DNA of 64,000 nucleotides from Mortierella alpina (lineage: Eukaryota > Mortierellomycota > Mortierellomycetes > Mortierellales > Mortierellaceae): positions 682,001-746,000 of the forward strand of contig JANATF010000007.1 of the NCBI GenBank assembly GCA_029449245.1. Direction: 5' to 3'. Position numbers and translations under genes: made by a program. The notes beneath the pieces are model-generated. The model was not told the origin of the DNA. It worked only from the letters and a program-made list of their open reading frames with translations, and did no database searches. Shown here piece after piece: positions 22,458 through 31,700 of this stretch. Position 1 is the stretch's first letter. Every line of letters starts with the position of its first letter.

Positions 22458-22772
22458 TGTCGAGAATCTAGACAGGGCAGTGGGCAGAATGACCTTTCAC
22501 AAGGGCAAAGGAACAGGGACAAGGGAAGTGGCAAGGCAGGAGGGTTCAGGGTATGATCAAGGGATGTATTCAAGTTACTAGGTAAAGACTAAACTAAGAT
22601 GGGACTACAAGGAGTATTTATACTAAAGGGAGGTGCGCCATGGTGCGCACCGCACCACGGTCATGGGTCAAATCAGAAGGGTAACACAGCAACAGCCTGA
22701 CCCAAATAATGATTTGTCGACTCTGGCTTGACCTAGGGGTTGAGGACGCGACATCTAGGGCTGAGGATGCGA
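22458..22772 (-). mobile_element. Solo LTR, family D (variant subtype)
   Basis: It closely matches the LTR at 59765-60078, including the palindromic GTGCGCACCGCACCAC region, and more distantly the D1 LTRs. It starts TGTCGAGAATCTAG. The right end reads GATGCGA where others end GCGACA, and it runs directly into an F-like block, so the last two bases are probably lost or mutated. No internal D sequence is attached. Confidence 0.75.
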
Positions 22773-23170
22773 TGTGGTGAAATAACTCTCTCTTGTATAT
22801 AAGGTGCTTGGGGAGCTCAAAGGTGTACAAGAGTTACCTCCACACGTTTTGGTACTGAGCAAGGTCGATGTTCGAGGACGAGCAACGGCGGGGGGGAAAG
22901 TGTGAACAAAACATACAGGAAACTCGGGGAGCAATTGCGCATCTCGTCATAGTGTATCGATGTATCCGAAGTTCTACCAGTGAAGGAGACCTCGGACACA
23001 TAGAGAGGTGGTACAATTGATCATACTAACCAGATCAAAGGGGTCGACAACTGGGAGGGGCACAAGTTGAGGAAAAAGTAATACGATGAAGAACGCGGCA
23101 CCCGTCCTTACTCTTGCTCGATCGCCTATTCCGTGTGCGGAGCGACAAGCTATGGCAAGGCAATACCAAT
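22773..23170. mobile_element. F-like LTR fragment
   Basis: Begins TGTGGTGAAATAACTC, like the F blocks at 26948, 51375 and 62509. The later CCGTGTGCGGAGCGACAAGC part (near 23131) resembles F2 near 52340. The interior is too diverged to align by eye. The end is set by the C LTR start and is approximate. Confidence 0.45.
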
Positions 23171-23428
23171 TGTCACAGTATCATAGAATGCCCTCGTACT
23201 TCGCCATCCTACTTCGCCATCTGCGCCTCCACGCGCACCTGCTTCGCCCTCCTCAAAGCACTTCGCCTCTCCCTCACATTAGTATAAATACCCTCTCGCC
23301 CGTGTATAATAAACATCATCGGTTCCTGCCCCTTCCTCTTGTTCCCTAGTACTCCTGTCCACCCCCTGGCCTCCCTCTTGTTCCTTGTATCCCTCGTGTC
23401 CACACCCTCTTGTCCTGTTGCTATTACA
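23171..23428 (+). mobile_element. 5' LTR of element C
   Basis: The right end is fixed by the primer site that follows (CTATTACA then TGGTAGC). It contains AGTATAAATACC (TATA, about 23280) and an AATAAAC signal. The left end at TGTCACAG is a guess from the TG...CA rule, because no second copy is available. Confidence 0.55.
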
Positions 23429-23440
23429 TGGTAGCAAAGG
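23429..23440 (+). promoter_or_regulatory. Primer binding site of element C (tRNA-type)
   Basis: TGGTAGCAAAGG directly follows the LTR. TGGTAGC is complementary to the CCA end of initiator methionine-type tRNAs used by Ty3-like elements. The same TGGTAGCAAAG follows the E LTRs. Confidence 0.7.
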
Positions 23441-23575
23441 TAATCTCGATCCACCCTCGACCTTGACTATTTTTCCCTGCAGCACTTTTTTTCCCCTCTC
23501 TTTATAGTTTGACTATTTTTCCCTACAGTACTTTTTTTTCCCTCTCGTTTATAGTTTGCTTTTCTTTTTTTTCCC

Positions 23576-24165
23576 ATGGAGCAACTTGACGCCCTCCTTG
23601 TCGGCATCGAGCCCGATCGTCAAAACTCAATTCGTCGAGCTTTCGAGGACTTGACTGCCGCTGCCACCTCTGCCCCTACCCCTGCCCCTGCCCCGGCTGC
23701 TCCTACGGAACGCGAGCTACAAGCGGAACGCCGCGACGTTGTCCGCACACTGGCCCAAGTCCTCAAGCCGCAACGCCCTCCGCCCTACGCCGGTGAGATC
23801 GACGCTGATGCCTGCAATAACTTCATTGACAACCAGAGAGAGTACTTCACGGTTGTCGACCTGAGTCTGTCCGAATGGGTCCAATACACAGCCCTCAACC
23901 TTATCTCCGATGCCAAGTCCTGGTGGCGCTCATCTGGGTTGTCTATCAACACTCCGTGGCCCAGGTTCGAGGAAGACTTCCTAGCCTTTCACACCCCTCC
24001 CAATGCCGTCGCCGCTGCCAGAGAAGCCCTCGAATCACTCAAACAAGGAAAACGAACAGTCGCCCTGTACACCCACGAGTTCCGACGCCTGCTTTGCCGT
24101 GTGCCCAGCCTCGACAAAGGGACAGCTCTGCACTGGTTCGTCAAGGGCCTCGAGTCTGACACCAG
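23576..24165 (+). pseudogene. Element C gag, 5' half (interrupted)
   Basis: Begins MEQLDALLVGIEPDRQ, then an Ala/Pro-rich segment and a retrotransposon Gag (capsid-like) region with the typical SDAKSWWRSSG...WPRFEEDFLAF and YTHEFRRL. The frame is cut at TCTGACACCAG by the A0 LTR. It resumes in the same frame at 58814. Removing the insert and one copy of the ACCAG duplication gives an intact 338-codon gag (1017 nt), so the gene was whole when it was hit. Confidence 0.85.
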
Positions 24166-24340
24166 TGTGGTGTTTTATGCTGGTGTGGGGCTCAGGCACG
24201 TATGTACCTGAGTCGCACGTCCCTTTTTACTTCTACGATTATTAAGAGTTCCCGTGACCGGTGTCTGGAGGAGCTATATAAGTCCTCCAGATCCCTGTCC
24301 ACAATAAAACCCTCTTGTTCTCGTTGACTTCAGTTCCCCA
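24166..24340 (+). mobile_element. A0 left LTR, truncated
   Basis: Starts TGTGGTGTTTTATGC and runs to ...CAGTTCCCCA, lacking the last ~38 bases. It differs from the A1/A2 LTRs at a few sites (CACGTCCC for CACCTCCC; CCCTCTTG for CCCTCTCTTG), so it is an older or distinct copy. A2 is inserted directly at its end. Confidence 0.85.
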
Positions 24341-24553
24341 TGTGGTGTTTTATGCTGGTGTGGGGCTCAGGCACGTATGTACCTGAGTCGCACCTCCCTT
24401 TTTACTTCTACGATTATTAAGAGTTCCCGTGACCGGTGTCTGGAGGAGCTATATAAGTCCTCCAGATCCCTGTCCACAATAAAACCCTCTCTTGTTCTCG
24501 TTGACTTCAGTTCCCCAGTTAGTATTGTAAGTTTACCCCTAGAGAATATCACA
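24341..24553 (+). mobile_element. A2 5' LTR
   Basis: Complete 213-base LTR, TGTGGTG...ATATCACA, with CTATATAAG (TATA) and AATAAAACC. It appears identical to the A1 LTRs. Confidence 0.9.
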
Positions 24554-25375
24554 TTTTTTTCAACGTACTAAAGAGTCGGCATCCATCCATTGCATCCATC
24601 TTCAAGTGTGTTTGATTTGCATCCATTGAGATTCTATCATCCATCTTTCACTGTTTGCAATTGGGACCTCTCCTTTGTCGTTTATCATTGCTCAAGCAAG
24701 ATCCAGAAAAAGACCCAATAGGCTTGTTCCTGTTGAATCCTGTTTCGAAGATCGAACTTGTGTGCTCTTTTGTGTATTGGCTGCACATCACTGCGTGATC
24801 CGTTGTTCTTGGAAATATCCAGTGCGCCGTGTTCCAGTGTTGTTTTCAACCACCACAATTCTTTGCATTTGTTCTTGGTATTTACCACGGCAAATCATTT
24901 TGATTGTTTGACGGTATTCACCGCCTGCAATTCATCATCCTCTCTGCTGATTGGCTAGTGCCATCAGCAAATCATTCTCTCTGTTGTCGGTTAGCTCCGC
25001 CAGAAAGTTTTAATTGTTGTTGTGTTGTTGTGTTCTAGCTGACGGAAAATTCTTCCTCAAGCAGCTGAGCTTCGACCGATAATTTTACTTGCATAGTCTT
25101 TTGACTCCAAGTATTCCTTGTGTGTGTTTCGACTATCACTTGGTGTGTTAGAGACAAGACCTATAGTAGGGTAGTCTCGTGTAATCATCCTATAGACTGT
25201 AAGCTGTAGTGTTTGAGAATCGAAACTGTTGACATAATAAAAGTCCAGTCTTGGTATCGCTTGAACCTCCTTTTTTCCGCTTTGCTTTTTATTACCGCAT
25301 GGCTTCTAACGATAGTGCCTCAGCTATTCCTGAGGACGTCGTAATGGCATCTGGTGATCCACCCTCAGCGCATAC
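24554..25375 (+). pseudogene. A2 leader and first codons of gag-pol
   Basis: A 745-base untranslated leader nearly identical to 27973-28717, then ATG at 25299 (MASNDSASAIPEDVVMA) reading to CGCATAC, where E2 is inserted. The frame resumes at 48217. Confidence 0.85.
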
Positions 25376-25475
25376 TGTAGTAGGGGTCAGGTCAAGTAGG
25401 TGGAAAAGGAATGTATTTACAGGTATCGTACCACTCTACTCTATATAGTCGTTGTGACTGGACACTACTGTTACA
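25376..25475 (-). mobile_element. E2 3' LTR
   Basis: A 100-base LTR, TGTAGTAGGGG...CTACTGTTACA on the + strand. It has a TATATAG on the minus strand (near 25445). It appears to match 48112-48211 exactly and differs from the 59242 copy by about one base. Confidence 0.9.
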
Positions 25476-25485
25476 CCTTCCCCTT

Positions 25486-25896
25486 TTAAAAATGGATCCC
25501 ATGTGCTGTTTTAAATTCTTCAACCAACTCGAGGCAATGAGAGAGGTTGCGGAGTGGTTCCCAGGTGGCGGAGCTGCGAGGGTAACCCTTCCAAAGGATG
25601 AGGAACTGGTGTTGACGGCGGTAGCGTCTGTACTCAAGGATGCCTTCAGCCTCGTACTCCTCTTCGCCGTCAATGATTTCTGGTGGAGGCCTGGCGGGTG
25701 CTCGTGGTCCAAGGGCTTCTGGTGAAGGTTTATAATCTTGGAAGCGGTCCACGTGGAACACATCGTGAATCTTCATGGTCGGCGGTAGCTCAACACGAAA
25801 TGAGACCGGCGAGTGTTGCTCCAACAGCGTATAGGGTCCGATGAAACGAGGTTGCAATTTGCGTGAGGGCTGGTTTTGGTCCGCGGCGACTGTGAT
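25486..25896 (-). pseudogene. E2 pol C-terminus with chromodomain
   Basis: On the minus strand the frame reads LQPRFIGPYTLLEQ, then the chromodomain EEEYEAEGILEYR...FLILWKGYPRSSATWEP, and stops at 25486. It is the continuation of the pol frame broken at 43484 by element G. A chromodomain after integrase is the hallmark of chromoviruses and steers insertion to marked chromatin. Confidence 0.85.
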
Positions 25897-25901
25897 ATGG
25901 T

Positions 25902-26092
25902 TGAAACGTAGAGTGGAATGGAGGAAGTCAAGGAGACAAAGAGTCGTTGTTTATTGTCTGCCTAGGCAGGACTCCTTTATAGGTGTCCTGCCACGGGCTA
26001 TCTTTACACTCAATGAACTTTGATAAAAAGGGAAGTGGTCTCTGACTAGAGAGGTACACTCCCTAGAACCTAGTAGGTCCCAGTACGTTACA
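25902..26092 (-). mobile_element. G 3' LTR
   Basis: TGAAACGTAGAG...GTACGTTACA on the + strand. It differs from the 5' LTR at only a couple of sites (CCTAGG/CCGAGG, GGTCCC/GGTACC). On the minus strand it is preceded by the purine tract CTCGGGGGGAGC (26093-26104), a normal plus-strand primer. Confidence 0.9.
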
Positions 26093-26520
26093 AGCTCCCC
26101 CCGAGATTTGATCTACAATCATGACCGCAAGGTAGGGTACAGGTAACTGGTGAGGGTAAAAAGTGGAAAACCTCATGAACTAAATATTAATATGTGAGGG
26201 TAAAAAGTGAAAAACCTCAGGATGCTCGTTATGATAGAGGGAAAAGTGGAAACCTCTTGATGTGCCTTGCAGGGATAAAACTATGAAAACCCTTTACAGG
26301 AGAAGACATGCGTCTTTACCTTCTTTGTGGGGAAAACGCGTGGCGTGAAAAACCCCAACAAGCATTTCTGCTTGTTGCTGCGACTACAGCTTGCCAGCTT
26401 TCCTTGTGGATGCTGGTATTCTTTTGCTCTTCCTACTCTTACTGGAGTCTTGAATGGACTTCTTGTCTTTAAGCTTGCTTCTTCTGCCTTTTCATTCCTC
26501 TTAGCCTGTTTGGCGATGAC
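26093..26520 (-). pseudogene. G 3' internal fragment
   Basis: On the minus strand this opens with a Lys-rich coding tail (KQAKRNEKAEEASLKTRS), resembling in style the end of the A and B polyproteins. It continues as an untranslated region with repeated GGTTTTCCAC-like words (AGTGGAAAACCTC on +) and ends at the polypurine tract. The break at 26520 adjoins the E1 LTR. Confidence 0.6.
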
Positions 26521-26620
26521 TGTAACAGTAGTGTCCAGTCACAACGACTATATAGAGTAGAGTGGTACGATACCTGTAAATACATTCCTTTTCCACCTAC
26601 TTGACCTGACCCCTACTACA
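26521..26620 (+). mobile_element. E1 5' LTR
   Basis: Inverted relative to E2: TGTAACAGTAG...CCCCTACTACA, 100 bases, followed by the TGGTAGCAAAG primer site at 26621-26631. Its partner LTR is missing. Confidence 0.88.
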
Positions 26621-26947
26621 TGGTAGCAAAGTAACTTCGTTCCACCAGACCCCAGACCCCAGACCCAGACACTTGCCCTCTCCCCTTCCCTGACCCAGAT
26701 CCTACCCCATCACTACACCCAGAACCCCTGACTACCGCCACCATTGACCCTGAATATCACGACCTTGACTACCTCTGCAACGCCTTCGCCATCTTGAACA
26801 TGGCCAACGAAAACCAGTTCCAGGCTCCCATGGCCGCTACACCCACTACCAGCGTCGTCCTGCCCAATGCCTCCACCTTCCGTTTCCCAAACCCACCATT
26901 CTACGAGGGCGCTCGCGATGGATTCAAATGCGACGCCTGGCTCACGG
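26621..26947 (+). pseudogene. E1 leader and gag start (truncated)
   Basis: Primer site, leader, then gag ATG at 26800 reading MANENQFQAPMAATPTTSVV, the same start as the E2 gag at 47932. It is cut at GGCTCACGG by block F1; the rest of E1 is absent from the window. Confidence 0.85.
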
Positions 26948-27759
26948 TGTGGTGAAGGTACTCTAGATACGTAAAAATAGACTATCTGGTAAACAACATG
27001 AAACTAGTCTGGCCAATGATAAGAAAACTACATGTGAAAATGCCCTTACGTTTGATCGTATGATCTGATTTCCGTTGGGGGGCAATCGGAACTGCGCAGA
27101 CCAAACAGTGGTCGCTATCAGTCAAGAAAAAGGGCTGGGGTAGAATATTCATATGATAAGTGACTAATACAAAAAGTGCCAGATAGCAGCATGCCAACCA
27201 GAAAATCACTTACTGTGAGAGCCGCTTGGGGGACTCGTGGTTCTCACAGGGTGTCTCTCTTGGGGGCGAAGAGAAGAGAGAATCTATCTATCAATATCTA
27301 AGGTAACGTCGACACACGCAGGTTAGGGACCTGTATAGACCTTGGGACTCCGTCGGGACTCCCGTACAAGCTGCAATAATACGCCGAGGGGTGCTGTTCT
27401 TGGTCCTCCTCTCACATCGCTAGTGGTCCATTATCGTACCTGACAAGAGGCCGGGGGGCTGCGGGCCTCTGTGGTGTCGGATGCTTGATACGGCAGGGGA
27501 GGGAACGGGACTGTAGTTGTGTTCGAGAGGGGACGATGAGAACTGTAGGGGATGGAGGTCGAAAGACACACCTGTCTCGTCTCTGCTCTTGCTGTGGCCG
27601 CGGTATATATATGTGGGAGAGCTGTGGCAGAGTAACTAACCGCAATGGTTGTCAGTGAGGTGAGAATGAGTGTGGGAACGATGTTCTTACAATTCAGTGT
27701 ATATGATACGATTTTGGGGAAGGAAACAGACCTCGAACCAAAGTCCAAGGCTGGGGCTT
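26948..27759. mobile_element. F1 block, left 812 bases
   Basis: Near-identical to 62509-63319 (F3). Starts TGTGGTGAAGGTACTCTAG and is cut at GGCTGGGGCTT by the A1 LTR. The continuation seen in F3 (CTTTTATGGG...) is not present on the other side of A1. Probably an LTR in minus orientation (see F3). Confidence 0.8.
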
Positions 27760-27972
27760 TGTGGTGTTTTATGCTGGTGTGGGGCTCAGGCACGTATGTA
27801 CCTGAGTCGCACCTCCCTTTTTACTTCTACGATTATTAAGAGTTCCCGTGACCGGTGTCTGGAGGAGCTATATAAGTCCTCCAGATCCCTGTCCACAATA
27901 AAACCCTCTCTTGTTCTCGTTGACTTCAGTTCCCCAGTTAGTATTGTAAGTTTACCCCTAGAGAATATCACA
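27760..27972 (+). mobile_element. A1 5' LTR
   Basis: TGTGGTG...ATATCACA. TATA (CTATATAAG) near 27871, AATAAAAC near 27897. Followed not by a TGG-type primer site but by TTTTTTTCAACG; see the finding on primer sites. Confidence 0.92.
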
Positions 27973-28717
27973 TTTTTTTCAACGTACTAAAGAGTCGGCA
28001 TCCATCCATTGCATCCATCTTCAAGTGTGTTTGATTTGCATCCATTGAGATTCTATCATCCATCTTTCACTGTTTGCAATTGGGACCTCTCCTTTGTCGT
28101 TTATCATTGCTCAAGCAAGATCCAGAAAAAGACCCAATAGGCTTGTTCCTGTTGAATCCTGTTTCGAAGATCGAACTTGTGTGCTCTTTTGTGTCTTGGC
28201 TGCACATCGCTGCGTGATCCGCTGTTCTTGGAAATATCCAGTGCGTCGTGTTCCAGTGTTGTTTTCAACCACTACATATCTTTGCATTTGTTCTTGGTTT
28301 TTACCACGGCAAATCATTTTGATTGTCTGACGGTATTCACCGCCTGCAATTCATCATCCTCTCTGCTGATTGGCTAGTGCCATCAGCAAATCATTCTCTC
28401 TGTTGTCGGTTAGCTCCGCCAGAAAGTTTTAATTGTTGTTGTGTTGTTGTGTTCTAGCTGACGGAAAATTCTTCCTCAAGCAGCTGAGCTTCGACCGATA
28501 ATTTTACTTGCTTAGTCTTTTGACTCCAAGTATTCCTTGTGTGTGTTTCGACTATCACTTGGTGTGTTAGAGACAAGACCTATAGCAGGGTAGTCTCGTG
28601 TAATCATCCTATAGACTGTAAGCTGTAGTGTTTGAGAATCGAAACTGTTGACATAATAAAAGTCCAGTCTTGGTATCGCTTGAACCTCCTTTTTTCCGCT
28701 TTGCTTTTTATTACCGC
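27973..28717 (+). other. A1 untranslated leader
   Basis: Long leader without a frame longer than about 80 codons. Contains many short upstream ATGs and ends in a T-rich stretch just before the start codon. Almost the same as the A2 leader. Confidence 0.7.
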
Positions 28718-31700
28718 ATGGCTTCTAACGATAGTGCCTCAGCTATTCCTGAGGACGTCGTAATGGCATCTGGTGATCCACCCTCAGCGCATACTGGGGA
28801 AGCTGATATGGACGTATGGTCTATCGATGCTTCGGATGACAAACTTTCCATGTTCCAGAAGTTGGAGAGGGAGGTCGAGGAAGCCAACAGGGATAAGCAG
28901 GATGCTTTGAGTCGCTACATGGACACTAAAGTTGCCGTGCGCAAACTAAAGCAGCTCGACAGCAAGGATGCAACTCTCACTGATGCTCAACGTCGGCGTA
29001 ATGCAGCTAAGCATGATGCGAAAGTGGAAGATGCCCAACGAGATCTCGACAATGCTGTTAGGGATTTCGACACGGTGCATCGACACTGGATGCAAATGCG
29101 ACCGCAACCTCTCGATCATCAATATCGAGATGAGCAGCAGTCGCCGGCTTCGGACGTGCAGGACGCAGATGAAGCGTCAGGATCATTGGTCGCCCAATTT
29201 AATTCGGCGAGCATCTGGCATTGCGACATCAGGCGCTGCTTGAAGGAAAAGGTTGTTCCTGTTTTCCAAAACAGCGAGAAGATTGACTTCTCGAGACTGA
29301 TTCCTAAAAGCTTCCCTGACGAGCCAGAATTCAAGTTGAAATTGCAGGGCAAGGAAGACCTGGCAGCTTTGGAGATTGTGCGAGTGATCAACAGGTTTTT
29401 GCGAGAGTTCCGAGACTTTTATAAGTTGCATCTCGGCAGCCTGTTTGCGATCCTAGCAAGCCAGTACATGATGAAGGCCTTTAGAAAAGCCGGCATCGAG
29501 GTACGCTTGTTGGAGGAGTCACTCGTGACAATGGGCAAGGACTTGACAACCCAAATGGAGGCCGTGCAGGAGGCAGATGGACCAGTGTATTTCGACTATA
29601 CGTCGATTGACACTTGGTTTCCGATTGAGAAGTGTGTGCGCGAGCTATTTCGCGTTGACCTTCTTAAGTCGGAGGCTGTCAAGCAGGTTTTCGCCCTCGA
29701 CACTGCAACATTCACCGACGTCCACCTCTATGCGGGCAAAGTCGAATTGTTGATGGAAGCGTCAGGACTCAAGGACTCGGCTTACGAGACTCTAGTCATA
29801 GAGTCTTTGTTTGCTGGGTTGCCTGATGAGGGACAGAAGGCTATCACGGCAAAGTATCCAAAGATGGTGGACTTACCCAATGTCGCCGCCTTTTTGGATT
29901 GTGTCCGTGCTGACAGCACCCAATTTCCAGGTCGCAAGACTGATTGGGCCAAGTGGTTTAAAGCCCGATTCAAGTCCATTGAGATTGCGAGTCAGTCGGC
30001 CACTCCGGTTGCTTTTGTGAAGAAGCCCGCGATCCCGCAGCCTAACAAGGGCAAGCATCCTCGCAAGGATACTCGCCAGCCTTGTAGCAAGGAGAGGTGC
30101 ACTTCCAGCACCCATGCTCCAGCCCAATGCTACGTATTGCATCCTGAACTGAGACCTCAGTTCAAGAAGCACAAGTCGTCTGCTCATGGCCATATCCGTT
30201 CGGTGTCGGCCATGCAGAAGGCGCCTGCTGTTATTGAACTGCAGCCTGTCCATGCCAAGCGTTTGGCCGCCATGACTCAAGAGGTCGATATGATCCGTAG
30301 TTCGAGCTTGGACACTATTTTAGCGGAGAAGATTAATGATGTTCATATCAATAAACATGCTGATGTTGCCCGCTATTTTGCTGAATTTGATCCTTATACA
30401 CCAACAAAGAGACTTTGTGCTTTCAGAGGTGCTCAAGAAGGTGATAATCGCATTTCGGTAAAGATATATGCCAATGGCAAAGAACTTACCGCTGTACTTG
30501 ATTATGGATCCACAGATTCGTATATCGATTTAGCCATTGCTAGAGAGATGGGGATCAAAGTAGCCAGGCTACCAGGACCAATTGAGTTAGGAGAAGCTGG
30601 AATGAAAGCTGAAAACATGCTTACATGCGACAAAGTTGATCTTGTGTGTAATGACAGATCGGTTTCGTGTCAAATAAGTGTTATGAACATACCTTATTAT
30701 GATTTTTATATCGGCATGGACTTGTTTCCTCGCTTTGGGTACTATGTCGGAGGTGTCCGCATGCCCAAACCGCCTCCTTTGACTGATATCTGGATCTATG
30801 ATGATGATAAACCATCTATCTTGCCAGATGCTGTTCCTGACACAGAAAACACGCCCGAGTTCGTAGCGGACAAGGCACATTTCCTGAAGGAACTGGAACC
30901 TGCACTGGAGCGCAACTCTGCAATCGATCCCAAAAGCTATTGTGAGCTTGAGATCCTGAAAGTAGAATTGAAATTGCCGGCAGACTGCGTAATTAATGTG
31001 AAATCCAGGCCGTTCCATGCACATTCACAAGGTGCAGAGGTCGCACGTCAGATCAAACAATGGGGGGATGATGGTGTCATCGTCCTTGCGCCGAAAGGCA
31101 ATCCTTATAATAACTCGCTGACTTTAGCAGCCAGAAGAGATATGGATGGTAAAGTGTTGAAGTACCGAGTGTGCCTAGACCCGAGAGTGCTGAACAAACA
31201 ATTGTTAAAATCAGACACGTTTCCGTTGCCATTGATTCCAGATCTACTAAAAAAGGCTGCTGGTCATAAATATTATTCTACCTTTGATCTGACGCAAGCG
31301 TACCATCGACTGCCACTTTCAAAAGAAAGTCAACCGTATACAGCTTTCACCTATGAAGGAAAACAGTACATGTTTGCAAGAGCTCCCTTTGGTTTGAAAC
31401 CAATGACGAGCATCTTTCAAAGAGGTATGTCTTACCTCCTCGGTGACCTCCAGTTCGCTGGCATCTATGTTGATGATACGGTTATTTTCTCTCATACGAA
31501 GGAGGATCATTTAGAGCAAGCAAAAATAATTGTGGACAGATTGACGCAAGCGAAGCTCATCCTCAATCGTCAGAAATGTCATCTCTTTCATACAGAGATC
31601 ATGTTGTTAGGATTTCTTGTTAACAAGGAAGGAAGGAGAATAAATCCTGAGAAGGTGGCCAACATTTCACAATGGGCCCCGCCTACCAACAACAAGGCAG

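Noticed and set aside
29119-29431. Minus-strand frames antisense to A1 and A2 gag
   Set aside because: They occur in both copies only because the sense sequence is copied; no promoter or family similarity.
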